Below, in pieces: positions 41,928-55,200 of a stretch of DNA of 64,000 nucleotides. Source of the DNA: Zizania palustris (lineage: Eukaryota > Streptophyta > Magnoliopsida > Poales > Poaceae); contig JAAALK010000289.1 of NCBI GenBank assembly GCA_019279435.1, positions 47,433,164-47,497,163 on the forward strand, in the 5' to 3' direction. A model generated the notes under the pieces. That model searched no databases, had not been told where the DNA came from, and saw nothing but the letters and a program-made list of their open reading frames with translations. Numbering within the stretch: the stretch's first letter is position 1; each line of letters opens with the position of its first letter. A program made the translations under genes and the position numbers.

Positions 41928-44900
41928 TTACTTCCTTCTTTTGCTTCTGTAGCTACTAAGCGACGACAGCCCCCCTGCAAACACCGACATTTCCGAGGGC
42001 GGAGAAGAAGGCTGGATCGATGGTAACGGTGAAAAGCAATTACTGTTGCTCTTTGGAAGGTCAAAATCATATAATTCATCTGCAAACACCGCAAAGTCAG
42101 GATCACCATTTCTAAAATCGAGTGGCATTTCTCTGGGTTCCAGCCTCTCAGGCTCCACAATCATATTGTCAATGTCTGTCAGTGATTTCAACTGACGTCC
42201 AAGAGAAGCTATGGTCTTCTGGCACTCCGCAAGCTTCCCGGCAGCATTCGCGAGCTCCTTCTCCTATGACAAAAGAGCAATTTATAGTTGAATCCATTAA
42301 CTTGATAAATCATACTTGGCAAACAAAAAAGTTGCAAGACTAAATATATAGATAAATCTACCTGCTTGGCCTTCATATCCCCATTTGAATTCGCAAGTCT
42401 CCAGAGTTTCGCGTCCTTACTATCCCTTGACAACTCAGCCTCCAGCTTTCGGCATTCTTGTTCAAACTCTTCTGATAGCAATCTCTCCTGCAACAACTCC
42501 CCTTGGAGCAAGCTTACCTTGTTTGTCAGCTTTCCAACTTCCATCTTTGCTGCTTCAAGTTGATGCTTCATTGCTATTCTCTCTGACTGCATGGCTTCTG
42601 CCTTGGCAGTGAATTCCACTTCTGATGACTTCTGTTCTTTAAGTTTTGCTTTGAAAAACTCAACGGTCTCATTCAGCTTCCCATTATCCTGATGTGCCAA
42701 CTCAACCTCAGACTCCAACACTCTTTTTATGGCCTCCAGAGCTTCTATCTGCATCTGGAGCTCTGCAGAAAATGTTTTCTCCTTTACAACCTCATGCTCA
42801 AGATCAGTCACCATACCACGCAGCTTCACAACTTCTGAGTTCACTAACTGGAGTTCTGCCTGAAATGACTCTTTAATAGCATCCACAGAAAGAGTTCTCT
42901 CTGCTTTGATCTTTACATCCAACTGTTCTGCAAGATCTTCATGCAGTGCCCTCTCCTTTTCTACTTCATTTTCTAGTTCTTTAACAACGTCACACAATTT
43001 CTGTACTTCAGAGTTTGCTGAACAAAGCTGTGCCTCCAATGAATCCTTAACAGCCTGAACAGAACGAGTTCTCTTCTCTTCCATCATTGCCTCTATCTGT
43101 GTTATCTCTTCATGCAGCGCCTTCTCTTTTTCTATATCATTCTCTAGTGCCTGAACTATGCCATGCAGTCTCCCTATTTCAGTGTTTGCTGAACACAGTT
43201 GCACCTCCAATGATTCTTTAACAGCCTCAACAGCTGCTTCAATATTCGTCTCTAATTGTGATGTGAGTTCTTCCTGTCGCACCTTCTCTTTTTCTATCTC
43301 ATCCTCTAGTCCATTGACAATGTCATGCAATCTCCCTACTTCAGTGTTTGCTGAATACAGCTGTTCCTCCAATGATTCTTTCGCATTACATGCAGCATCT
43401 GCTTTTGCCTGGAGCTGCACAGAAAGAGCCATTTCAGCTTCAATCCTCTCTTCTAATGATGTCACAGTCAGACGAAGCTCTTTGGCTTCCACTGACAGCA
43501 GTTCAAACTGCAACTCCAACTCCTTCCTTTCTTCATTTTCTTCCAATGAAGCCACCATCACAAGTAGCTCCTCCACTTCGACAGATTTAGACTCCAGTTG
43601 AAACTCCAAAGCCTTCCTCTCAGAGTCCAATCTCTCCAAATCCCCCAAAGCAGCATGTTTGGAGTCATTTTCTGAGTCCAACTGCATTTGCATTTCAACT
43701 AGCCTGTTCTTTGCTGCCACTAGTGCATTGCAGGAGATGTCAAGTTGATTTCTTGCCTCCATCAGCGCCATCTCGAGATCCTTTTTCTCACTTTCAATCT
43801 TCTCAATTTGTGCCTGCAAATCAGCCACCTGATTCCTGAATTCTTCAGTTTCAACTTTAGAGTTGTTTCTGGTCACAGCCTTATCAGAATCTGTTTCCAT
43901 ATCGAAGGTAGAGCTTGTGCGGTCTGATTCAGGCAATGCAGCTAACCTTTCCATCTCAAGGAAATCATTCATTAGGTCAATCTCAACAGGATTGTTCGCA
44001 AGATTTCTCTCACCAGCTTTGCCATTCTTGAACTGATCAAGCTCAGCTACCAAAGCAGATGCCCACAAGTCGGAATTTCGCAGTTCATTATCAACAGCAG
44101 CCATACGTTCAGCACTGTCAGAGTGGCTATCAGTTAGTGATTCCATGCAAGCATTGTTTGCCAGAGGCCTAGAATCATTAATCAATGTTGTTTTGTGAGT
44201 TAGATAATGTAATCTGCGGCATTCTGCCTCAAGTCTTGCAATTTTTTTCACACTTTCCAAATGCTGCTTGCTTGCTGTCTCCGCTGCTTGATTGCTCAAA
44301 TCTCTTTCCAGTGATAGTACCTTCAGGTCCTTGGACTGTAGAAGAAGTTTGGCCTTGAGATCAAAATTCTCTTTCTTAATTGCCTGAAACTTTTCTTGCA
44401 TATCATGCTGTACAGACATAGTGGAGGCTTCTAATTTAGTAGTTTCCAACAGCTTTTTCAGCTCGGTGATACAGTTTTGGAGCATTGAGTTCTCAGACTC
44501 CAACTCTTGGGACTTGGTAACTAAATCACAGAGTTTTTCTTCTTGTTCTTCATGTGCTAGGTGCAGCTGCCTGACACATTCCTTCAGAGCCTCATCTAAG
44601 TGACTGACTTGAACCTCGAGAGAACCGTTCTTCTGAGCTGAAGCTTCAAGTAGCCTCTTCAGGGCCGTAACTTCAGCTTCAGCTTGCTCCCAACCTACAA
44701 AATGTTATCAATGACAATATTAATAACACTGCAACAAAGATGAATGAAACTAATTAAATCAAGTTTTTCTCTCACACTAATTTCTACAAATGCAATTCAG
44801 TTCTCAGAAGTAACTTTGCAGATTAATGAATGGAAATGTGGATCGATTAAATGCACAGTTTCTGAAGATTAACTACAAGAATAACTTATACAAAATAATC

Positions 44901-47007
44901 GTTTAGTTAATATGCAGTTATAGCAAGGAACTAGATTTACCCAAAACAGCCTCTTCTGTGACTTTAGCGTGCTGCCTCACCAAGTCCTCTTTAGCATTAA
45001 TTGTCAAAAGTGCAGCAGCAAGTTCCTCATTCAAACTCTTTAGGTTCGCCTTGAACTCTTCATCTTTGACATTTGAAGATAATTGTGGTTCTAATGATTG
45101 GCCATGCTTAAGAGAAGAATCATTAACTCCCAATGCTAACTTATCATTCAAGGGTTTTGTGAGACCAGTTTCCTGGGTCCCATCATCCCTAATCCTTGAA
45201 GATATTCCCGGTGATGAATCATTGTTTGAGATAGGCCTAAGAAACTCCTGGTTTAACATGAGCAAACAGAATTTGAACACTCAGAATAAACCATATCTTA
45301 TCATTAAAAAGAAGCAGAACAGCATCCAAATTTAGCAAAGGGCCAAAGGATGTTGTATGTGTATAGATTATATTAAAAATTATTAAGTTAATATTTCTTT
45401 AGCAAAGTGCAAACAAAAATGAAACAGGTACAGAGTACTAGGCAGATCATTTACCTTCATCCAAGAAAAACACAGACATGTTGACAAAAAGGTGCATAAA
45501 TATAGATCATTGCAGAGCTTACTAGTTAGTACCTTCCAAATTCTAGACTGGTTTCAAGAGCATTCTATAGTCAGTACAAATGCAGGGATCGGACGGAATT
45601 GAATATATTTCATCTTTTTTCTGACTCAATTACTCAAAAGAATTTTGCATAACAAATGCAGGGATTGGACGGAATTGAATGCCTTTCATCTTTTTTGGTG
45701 GCAGAATTATTCAAAAGAATTTTGCATAATTAAATTTCCTCGTCATTAAAAAAGCTCTCTTGGAGTTAACTGAATAGGGTACTTAACTCCCAAAAGACTT
45801 ATGTTGGATAAACTTCAATTTTAAGGAATTGAATTTCCTCATCACCAGAAAAAACATGAAGCTTACTTCACTCCTACAAGACTTGTGTCAAGTACCAAAT
45901 ATGAGCATCAATAAATTTTCTAGCATGTGTAAAACTATAAGTTTTCTTGAACAGAGAATATGATTCAAGGGGGAAATCCAAAATGCCTAGTCTAAGTACT
46001 AGTAAATATAATGCATCAAGACCATCTGATAACCACCTGTGTCATTTTTTGGAGAATAAAAATCTATGTTATCCAAAACTTATATAGGCATTGTTCGCCA
46101 TCTTTTAGAACAACTTGTTGTTGAGAGTGCTGAGAAATATACTACAGAAGTGTCATTTAAATCTTTACATTCTTTGGCAATTAATGACAACTTTTAGGAA
46201 TTCCACTTGTCTCATGGAAACTTAACAGCAATTAACTGACTGGGTAGATAAACCTTGAACTTTATGAATAAACAATGTCCTGAAAACAACTATTACCAGA
46301 TTCATTATCTGTTCGAAGATGTAGATGTTTCTTGGTAGGTCACTAGGTTGCATGGCAAATAGTATTACAAATATTATCAAACATTGCTACAATCCCCCGT
46401 TAATAGAAACATAACTTCAGCTCCCATACTCAAACTCAACATCCCAAATATTATTCGGTTGGAAATACCGTTATTAGTCTGATAATTGGTAGGTATTAGG
46501 TAGCAATCTGCAGCTCATTTTCTACCATAATAATACAGCACATCAGCATCAATGCATTCATCGAACATTATCATCTAACCCCTGTACTAGAATCAGGTCA
46601 AACTAAGTTTGTCTGAGCCATAAATTTGTCCAAGGAAGTGAAAATGACATCTTGCCTACATATTGCTAAAGTGGCATTTATGTTCCACTTATAATGTAAA
46701 GTTACAAACTTCTTTTCTAAGAAAATCCATCACTATCTCTGAAAACAAAGGTACAGTTATCACATTGTTGGGGTTGTGGATTCTAGTCCAACTGTCATTT
46801 AGATCAAAAACAGTTAATCTGTCATCTCTATCCGCATTTTCTTAAAGCTAAAAACTCCTGGGATACAAAACAAAGGCATCAGGCATGGGGTAGAACCTGA
46901 TCATCAGAGCAGTGCTCAGAATGCGATGATGCAGACACGGTGCTCTCGATGCCTCCAGGGCTCTTGTCTGGCGATTTACGCCTCCAGAGCCAACTCGTGC
47001 GATCCAT
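41928..47007 (-). CDS. FPP: Filament-like plant protein (FPP family, long coiled coil)
   Basis: Four exons on the minus strand: 47007-46897, 45247-44941, 44694-42362 and 42263-41928; all junctions are GT-AG and the frame is kept, giving 1028 aa. The N-terminus MDRTSWLWRRKSPDKSPGG and then SEHCSDDQ is the FPP signature. Exon 3 (778 codons) is almost all heptad coiled coil with repeated ESLEVQLCSANTEIGRLHG-type blocks. The C-terminal block KELANAAGKLAECQKTIASL followed by GRQLKSL is the second family signature; the end is basic (SYRSKRRK). FPPs (DUF869) are plant coiled-coil proteins, some linked to the cytoskeleton or nuclear envelope; FPP7 binds MAF1. ATG 47013 is in frame 6 nt upstream and would add two residues. 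The leader is probably spliced. No defect is seen. Confidence 0.92.
45581..45731. repeat. Tandem duplication (~76 bp x 2) in FPP intron 1
   Basis: TGCAGGGATCGGACGGAATT to CAAAAGAATTTTGCATAA is repeated immediately with several substitutions. Confidence 0.7.
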
Positions 47008-47013
47008 AACCAT

Positions 47014-48300
47014 GAACTGTTCAACAGATCAGAACTGGTCCTCCTGCCTTCTTGAGCTACCACCTTATGCTGCTTTCATCGATCAGCAGCTTGCCAAGAT
47101 CCAGACTATTGGCCTGGATTAAACAACATGCAGTACAAAATTACAATAGAGAAAGATAACAATGGATTGTGAAAGACGCGACGTCCACAACACCCTACCT
47201 AAAAACAACAAGCCTGGCATCACAACTCACAAAGTACACAAAGTTTGCATTGACTAGTAGCCCACAACACATGCTGCAAGACTGTCACTATTTTTTTCAG
47301 CACAACTTGTCAAAACTTAATCAAACAAATATGCGTAACAAATCCAATCAGACCAAGCAGTGCGGAGGAAGAATGCAAAGACCAAGCCTCTGCAATACCA
47401 GAAATTCTAGCCAAAAAGTTTACAAGATTATATTGTGTACAAAAAAAGCACTTGGGAAGATGAAATTTATCGCCATGAATGATGAAACCCAATCAAGCTA
47501 GCTTTACTATCTTATAGCAGCAGCCAGCAGTAGCCGACTAGCATTAAATAGAAGAGTGCAAAAAAGCGGTGATATATTTTCACAGAGAGAATGCCTCAGT
47601 ACAAAATAAAAACAGTAGCCACCGACTAATCCCCAACAGAACCCAAGAAACCAGTGAGCAAGCAAACAAAATCCCTAAAAAAGATTGCAGCTTGACGCCC
47701 AGATTCCTCTTAATCCCAATCTCCTTCAAGACTAAGGTATTCCGAGAAAACCCGCCGGAAAAAAATGAGGTAGTATAAATGGGAAGAAAGAAAAGTTCGG
47801 AGCAACACAAGAAGAGATCCCACGGGGAAACCGGGAACGAAGAGCAGGAACAGGGCAGCAAGCGAGGAGGAATGGCGGCATTAATACCTCCTCGAATTCA
47901 ACGACTACACGGAGAATGCCTCGCATTGCAAGAACTCCGTGAACACATCACCACACCACGGTGCTCCTCGCTTCCCAATAATTTACTCCTCTCCTATTAA
48001 TCTCTAGCTAGGACGACGAGTAGGGCGGTCATGAGCTGGGGGAAGGGGAGGAAAGCGAGAGAGGGGGAGGGGGGGCAGGGGTCACAGCTCACGCGCAGAT
48101 CGGAGCAGGGAGAGGCGAACAAGGTAGCTAGCGCACAAGAAGCAGGCGAGCTCAAAAGCAGAGGGAAAAGGCGGGGGAGGCGGCCCCCGCGGCATGGCCA
48201 CCACCACCGGCAGCTTTCGCCATGTGACGATGTGAGCCAGTACAGTACAGTTTGTGCACTCGCTCGCTCCGACGCTATCGAGTTCCCGAGCTGAGCGACG
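47014..48300 (-). promoter_or_regulatory. Leader and promoter region of FPP
   Basis: No other gene is seen. 47990-48300 is GC-rich and CpG-rich, in contrast to AT-rich 47130-47800, and is the best candidate for the promoter and first untranslated exon of the minus-strand gene. The AT-rich part is then a leader intron. This is inferred from composition only. Confidence 0.4.
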
Positions 48301-48919
48301 AATAAATGCATCGGACTATCGGAGCAAGTGATAAATGCGAGCATCCAAGGCTCTCTTTTTTTAAAAAAAAAATATTTTCATGCCATTGCCATTGCCATAA
48401 AGTTAGGTGACATGTTCTTTTTTTATTCACAATTAAATAGCTTTGTAAAATTATCAGATATGTTTACTAATTTGTCACATTTAACCTATAGTTTATCTTT
48501 CTTCTTCGCCACATCTTCTTTCCCTGGATAGTAAAAGAAAATTAGACATTTCAGTAAAGCATAGTAATAAAGATTAAGGTAATTTTATAAAGCCAATTAA
48601 GGGCAATTCGTCTTTTTTTTCCTCACTCCACGAAGACGTGAGACGTCGAAGAGAGATGGATTTAGCCATGAACACAACAGCGGAAGAGCTCTCGGTTCTC
48701 ACCGCATCGCATCATCCGCCATTGGCGACCGGCATTGCTGAATGCTGATTGCCTCCTCCTCCCCGCGCGGGCAGCTCGAATCGAGAAAAGCTTGCAGCTT
48801 TCTCGGCTGCTCCTCCCCCCGCACCTCTCTCTTCTCTCTCCCAACCCCACCCTTGGAGCAGCCGTAGTGCAGAGTTCGATGCAACCACCGCTCGTCACTG
48901 TTTTTAAGTTAAACATTTA
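48301..48919. other. Intergenic; GC-rich patch 48660-48900
   Basis: AT-rich DNA, then a GC-rich patch with open frames on both strands matching nothing I know. It may be a gene fragment; no splice-site or family evidence. Confidence 0.25.
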
Positions 48920-49275
48920 GGTCTCCTTTGTATTTAAGGAATTTTGTAGGATTTTTAAAGTATTCAAATCTTTTTGAAATTTTAACGTAGGATTGAAACT
49001 TTAAAAATTCCTATTCCACCCCATTTCATAGGAAATTAAAACATGAGTTCAAACCTCATTTTATTTTTCCTTTGAGAAGTCCAATACATTTTATTTCTTT
49101 GTCTCTCTTCTCTTACTACAAAATCCTATGATTATTTCCTATGATCCATCCAAACACATCATTTTCAAAATTCTCATGTTTTAAATTCCTGTAGTATTTA
49201 TGATTATAGGATATTATACAATCCTATGTTTTTCCTATTCCTATATTTTTTAAATCCTGTGTTCCAAAAAAGCCC
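48920..49275. mobile_element. Tourist-like (PIF/Harbinger) MITE (356 bp)
   Basis: Ends GGTCTCCTTTG and CAAAAAAGCCC, flanked by TTA at 48917-48919 and 49276-49278. Inside are the typical AAATCCTATG and CATAGGA words of a common grass MITE family. Confidence 0.75.
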
Positions 49276-49278
49276 TTA

Positions 49279-49767
49279 AAAATTCATCGTTCGCAGCAAT
49301 AAATATGCTGAGAGATTCAAATCGTTTCTTGGCGAAGAGACAACCAGAACTCATATCTTCTAATGCATATTTAAGTATTTATGAGTCATGGTTATATACA
49401 AATATTAAATAATTTGTAAACAATTAAATAGACGGTTACTATCTATGGTTATACTTATTAACTATTTAGCAACTAGTTATGTTGTAGATTTTATGTACTT
49501 AGTGCATTCCCGAACCATTGTCACCTATTATCATTAAATAAGCTAAATAGTCTGTTATGTAAAAAAACTAATGTTACTAGCAAATTAATAAGGAGCGGAA
49601 GAAAAATCATAAAAAATCAGTTTTTCATGGGAAAAAGAAAATGGAGGATTGGAAGAGAAAAGATAGATAATCAGATGAAAATGTTTTTTTGAAAAAATAA
49701 GGTGGTTATAAATAGTGTTTTACTCCCTATTTTATGAAAACATCACCAATAAACAATAGGGCCCTTA
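49279..49767. other. AT-rich intergenic DNA
   Basis: No gene or clear element was seen. Confidence 0.3.
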
Positions 49768-50202
49768 GAACATCTCCAAGAGAGATTACTCATATGGCCA
49801 CTTAAATTTAAATTTAGATATTTTTGTGAAAAATTAAGCTTCAAAAGTTTCCCTAAATAAATCTTTTTCCTAATCCATTCTCTAAATCACCATTCATCTC
49901 TCTCAAATATAGGATTAGTTTAGCAAATCCCTATTTTCATTTGCACATATTTTTTCTTGTATGTGCATTATTTTTTTCCGTACGTGTTGTTATAAGTTGA
50001 ATGATACACATATTTGAATGCATTATAGTTTTATACAAAATTATTATATATTATAGAGCATATTTGTAAGATTTAAAAAACAGAGATTGAAATTATAGGG
50101 AAACTGTTGCAGATTGATTAATTTTTAGGAAAAAATAGAGTTTTGGATGATCCCTACATGTGATTTAGAGACTAAAATTTAGGAGTTCTCTTGAAGATGC
50201 TC
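49768..50202. mobile_element. Tourist-like MITE (435 bp)
   Basis: Ends GAACATCTCCAAGAGAG and CTCTTGAAGATGCTC, with TTA at 49765-49767 and 50203-50205. The end motif GAGCATCT is shared with the element at 57636-57912. Confidence 0.75.
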
Positions 50203-51275
50203 TTATTAGTGGAGGTTGATATAGATTGTGACATTCTAGCAATGGGTCTAGGGATTAGTACAAGGTCAAGTTCAGCTTCTAGACTGCTACTACCACGATC
50301 GATCTGATTCTAATCTAATATCATAATACTCATAATTTAAGTGAATCTAAAAATAAAATAGAGCTTGAAATTTTAAAAATATCAGCTTCACTGAATAGTT
50401 ATAATTTATAAAACTCTTAGAGCGGACTTAATACTCTAATTATGACGATTTTTTTATAACATTAAACAAGTATTATTAAATTGTTATATTGAATTAGTTA
50501 TATTATAAATGATATCCTACACCACAGGTATAGAATATCTATTCTACCGAGAAATCTACTACTGAGAAAAAAACAATACTTAATTGTTATTCTACTGAGA
50601 AAATCAACTACTGAAAGTAGTTGGTGTAGAATAGCTATTCTACACACGTGCGCTCCCGTAACCTTGATATATAAATTAATATAATTATATTTAATAGGAC
50701 GTAAGATATAGAAAATATTTGCGAGTCATCGGAACTATATCATCTAAATCGGAAAAAAATAGAGTACAGTCGGGATTGTACCGTGGATTCGAGCTCATGT
50801 TAACGAAGAATGTCAAAGAAGAGTATCCGATGGCTCCACACAGCATGCATGCTCGCTGGGTTTGTCCGTTTGGCTTCACGGCAACCCCGCGCACATCCGT
50901 CGCTACGCGCTGCCAGTTGGAGCCGGAGACGACCGCCGCCGCCCGCTCAAACGGACCCTAAGACCAGGGCTCCGTGCGCCGTCGCGCATCGTCGGCCGCC
51001 GCTGCGCGCGCGCGAGACGCTGGGCAAAGCTGCGGACTCCTGTTGAGTCGTCGCCGCCGATCAGCCACCTTATCGCCGCCACCGCGCGCGGTCGAGTCGC
51101 TATGCAGTGTCCGCCGTGTTGCCGTAAGCTAGGGAGCTAAGCGAAGGTACAGAGCAAGCAGAGCTGAGCCGTCGGATGTTCCTCGTAAACAGATGCTACC
51201 AAAATGGCTTGTTGATACGAACACGTTCAACTTTGAAATTAAATTTTAATGAGATTCCTTGTCAATTTTACTATA
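50203..51275. other. Intergenic; GC-rich patch 50820-51140
   Basis: AT-rich DNA to 50700, then a GC-rich patch with several overlapping frames and no recognisable domain. No gene is called. Confidence 0.25.
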
Positions 51276-51411
51276 CTAGTCAGATGTCCGTGCTTTACAA
51301 CATAATCTTATTTTGCAACAAGATCTTTGCGCAAAATTCATATTTCTCCGTGATTTTTTAGAAATTTAAGGATTTTTACACAAAATTCATAAATCCGTGC
51401 AAAATACAGGA
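51276..51411 (-). mobile_element. Degenerate Helitron 3' end (minus strand)
   Basis: On the minus strand the sequence runs GTTGTAAAGCACGGACATCT then GA, CTAG (51279-51276) and T, resembling the common GTTGCAACGCACGG..CTAGT terminus of plant Helitrons, with hairpin decay. The same stretch is inverted relative to 51955-52079. Confidence 0.5.
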
Positions 51412-51598
51412 ATTGAAAAAACTGATATACAAAAAGTATATTTTTCTTTTCTTCTTTTCCTTCATTGTCTCACGCAGGCAGTTACAGTGTGTGCATGCGG
51501 ATGGAGGCGCAGACCCCTCTCACGGGGCGGCTGCATGCATGCGTGCGAGACGAGTGGAGCGTCGGAAAAGGCGCGGACAGAATTCGCGGACCATCTAA

Positions 51599-52079
51599 TC
51601 TCTACTATTATAAAACTAGTTTTTCCGTGTCCTCCATCCGCAAGCCCCGTACGTGTCTTTCCATTTTCCACAAAAAATCAATCAAAATTTATACCCTATA
51701 AAAACCGGTGCCCCAACCGCCCGGCCTGGAGCGCACCTGCAACCGTCCCTGCGACGTGCGCCCCTATTCCACCCTCCCTGCAACGTGTGCATGCATGTGC
51801 GCGCAGCAACTTGTGCTTGGCTGCGTGAGAAAGAAAGAAGAAAATAGGAAAAAGAAAAATGAAGAAAAAGAAAAAATAAGAAAAAAGGAAAAAGAATAAA
51901 AAATAAAAATAAAAAACAAGAAAAAGAAAATTGTATTTATATTTCAGTATTTTAATTTATGTATTTTGCGCGGAAGTAAAAACTCTTAGATTTCTTAAAA
52001 ATCATGTAGAAACATGAATTTTGTGCAAAAACTCTATTATAAAATAAGATTCTGTTGCAAAGCACAGCCCTCTGACTAT
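51599..52079 (+). mobile_element. Small non-autonomous Helitron (about 480 bp)
   Basis: The 5' end TCTCTACTATTATAAAAC after an A is the canonical plant Helitron start. The likely 3' end is GTTGCAAAGCACAGCCCTCT then GACTAT at about 52079, a mutated CTAG without a perfect hairpin. The interior has a GC-rich CA/CC segment, then a purine-rich low-complexity run (51828-51935). No Rep/helicase is present. Confidence 0.55.
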
Positions 52080-52088
52080 CACTTTATA

Positions 52089-52260
52089 GGGGAAATATCC
52101 TGTGCAATCTGCAATCGTGTGATCTGGTGCATCCAATTAAGATCCAACAGTTACATTATTTTTTTACTTTTTTCATCTGTAATCGTTGGATCTTGATTGG
52201 ATGGTTGGATGCACCAGATCACACGATTGCACGATTGCAGATTGCACAAGATATTTCCCA
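52089..52260. mobile_element. Foldback MITE (172 bp)
   Basis: Nearly palindromic: GGGGAAATATCCTGTGCAATC at the left and GATTGCACAAGATATTTCCC at the right, with GTGTGATCTGGTGCATCCAA inverted further in. A perfect 8-bp duplication ACTTTATA lies at 52081-52088 and 52261-52268. hAT- or Mutator-type origin cannot be decided. Confidence 0.85.
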
Positions 52261-52268
52261 ACTTTATA

Positions 52269-55200
52269 TTAGTTAAGATTTTTTCAAAGAAAAAACATAG
52301 AATTAGGCGTTATTCCGCTGTTTTGCTTGCTGCCCTTCCGAGCACCCGACGACGGTTCGAGTTTGTCCGCCGGCCTGCCTGCCTGACACCGGGTCCACCC
52401 GTGGGGCCCGCGGGTCCAGTGACAAGAGGTGGGACCCACCTGTGGATGAACCCTGCCACGTGTACGGTTGTAGTTTAGCCGGCTAGTGCACGAACTGGCG
52501 ATTTGTACTCTACTTCTGCCCGTATTATTGTACCTTGTACTGAGCATTTTCTACGGCAATAATGCAATTGATTTTTGGGGTTCGTACTGGTATTGATTTA
52601 GGATGGGGGTACACCTGTACAAGAGAAACAGATCTAGCTATCCGGTTTATCCACAGGTATGACTTTTCTTTTCTTTTTATGGCAAGAACATGTCATTCGT
52701 TGGAGCTATTTTTGCACTTTTCATGGCATGATTTGACCTATTAGATTTTTTTTCAAGGTGACCTATTAGATTTTGCTAGACTTCTTTTCGATAGTCATTC
52801 AAGTTTGTCTAAAAATTTGATTTTTACCCTCTTACGTAGAGATCAAGAAGTTTTATTTTATTCAATCACTTCACTGCGCTATTTCTAATTAGTAAGAAAA
52901 TTTTATTTTTTTACTTTTTATTAATTTTATCTTAAAAGTAATATTTTTATTAAGAGACATCAAGTATCAAAGCAACAGAAGACTTTTGGACTCCAATTAG
53001 AAGACATCTTTGAAGTCCCCTTTACCAGCTACAAAGCCCCCTTCACTAACCGGAGAGCCCTTATTAATATAGTTCGAACAGAAAGTTTGTTGATTATTTC
53101 ATTTTTTTCTAGTGCATGCAATAATTAATCTGTTATCATGCAAATTTTTTTCTACATTCATTTAGAAAGAAAGTAATTAATTGTTACAGGTACGTGAACC
53201 CGTACAACCCGTACGTATTAAATGAAGGTTACATATGAAATATTACCTCTACGAGATAATAATTCATCAATTTCAAATCCGAAGTATCTTATAAATTGGA
53301 CGGTTCATAAAATTTAAGATCACAATAAAATTCCGCTAATATAATTCATTTAAAGTTTCTATAAAAACCGCTCCATCCAATCCGAAGGTCTAGCTAACTC
53401 CTAATTGTCCGTTTGGGCCAATGGCAGCTAACATCCGCCGGCTATGTGATCTCCCGGCAATGATGGCCTCATGGCCGATCGAGATAAAGCGCTACACACC
53501 ACATCACTAGCTAGGTGAGACATTGTTCTCACTTTAAGCTCACTCAATTATGCTCCTGTTTTGGGAGTGTCCACCCGAGCTAAGCACGTGTATATGCTAC
53601 CTATCCACGTTACAAAGTACCCAAGTGAGATTCCATATTGACAATCTAATTAAGGTTTATTATTTGCTGGCAGATTTCTCACAGCTGATAAAATGTAGTT
53701 CGTTATAAAAAAAATCTTAGTTTTGGCCCGTTCGGAGCCGTGGATATATGTACTGGGATTATTTAGTTAAGTAATCTTATTTCTATTGTAAACTAAAAAC
53801 AAGAGTTTAAATTATTTTTCGTCGCGTGAACTCTAGATCGATCTCCAACACGATGTGTTTTGTTAGAGCTGAAGTTGTGCAAACAGTCCCTAGAAACCAA
53901 TCAGTGTGTATCAACTGCATTATTTTGTTAGTTGGCATGCTAACTACAATAATATGCTGCTGACATGCTAGCTACTTCCAATATTCCCTGATATAATCCA
54001 TCCCATAATTGATGCCTAGTACCCCGTGTAATCCATTTGTGATATGCATTAGAGCATGCATGTATGATAAAATGATATGTATAATAGGGTCTATTTACGT
54101 TAACTCCGTTACTTACTAGGGAGGTAATAGTTAAAACTAATCTAGATCATTAATTAAATGTGTTTTAAAAAATAATTTAAAAAATTGGCTAACTAGCTTA
54201 ATTACGGAAAGCAATCTATATGCATGCATGTTGTTCGCATGGAAGGTTGGTTGATCTTTTTTTTAGTACATGCAATAATTAATATACTAGTATACAAAGA
54301 AAGAAATAATTAATTGTTATACGTATATGGACTCACACGTATTAAAGGAATGTTATATGATCTATTATCTCTAGGAGATAATAGATCATCGATATTAAAT
54401 CTGAGTTGTTGGATCGTACAGATTGAACGATCGATAAAATTTGGGGTACCATAAATTTTTCATATGTATAATAAGATCAAGGAGAGATTAAAATGCATTG
54501 ATTTGGTTAATCTAAACATTGGCTTTGAAGCTACAGAAAGTAACCGATGGTTGGGTGTGAGAAGGCAAAAGTGATAGAAGCATGATGCACCACTCTAAAG
54601 CCAGCTAGCTGTTGCCAAGGAGGTTAAGAAACTAACCAACTAAATGGGAAAAAAAGGGCTCACCAAAAGATCCACACAACCAACATGCATCCAACCATAG
54701 GTTGAGCCACACAACATATCTTGTTTTCTTACTCTATCATGCCTTCATGATCCATCAATCAATCACACAATGGATTAGGGGTCACTCTACTCTACTGTGA
54801 GACAGTATAATCACTGGAAAGTTAAGTCATGTTTGATACTGCAGAAGTTAATTAATTGATATTCTCTGTGTTTAACTTTTCATAGCTAGTATAGCATAAG
54901 GTTGAGTTGCTTGACTCACAGTGACAAGAATCTATTTACAGATCATCTTACCTCGTTAGGATAATGTGGAACCAACAGTAAACACTTATCAGTACAGTAA
55001 AGTACATGTTCATCACAATAACTTCCTAACTTGAACTGGAAGCCAAATAGTAGAGAAGGATCTATTCACTGACGTCCTTTAAATTGAGTTTACATCTCTG
55101 TTTATCCGTAGAAAAAAGTACAGAAGTTGATATATTTCACCTTTGTGAAATTGCTGATAACTGATGTGAAGTGACAAAAACGAACATATATAGGCAGATC

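Noticed and set aside
52465..52485. GGCTAGT near 52473 as the 3' end of the Helitron starting at 51599
   Set aside because: No hairpin lies before it; the terminus-like sequence at 52040-52079 fits better and is matched in inverted form at 51276.
55000..55040. CAAATAGTAGAGA as a minus-strand Helitron 5' end
   Set aside because: The base before the TC on the minus strand is not A and the following sequence does not resemble Helitron 5' ends.
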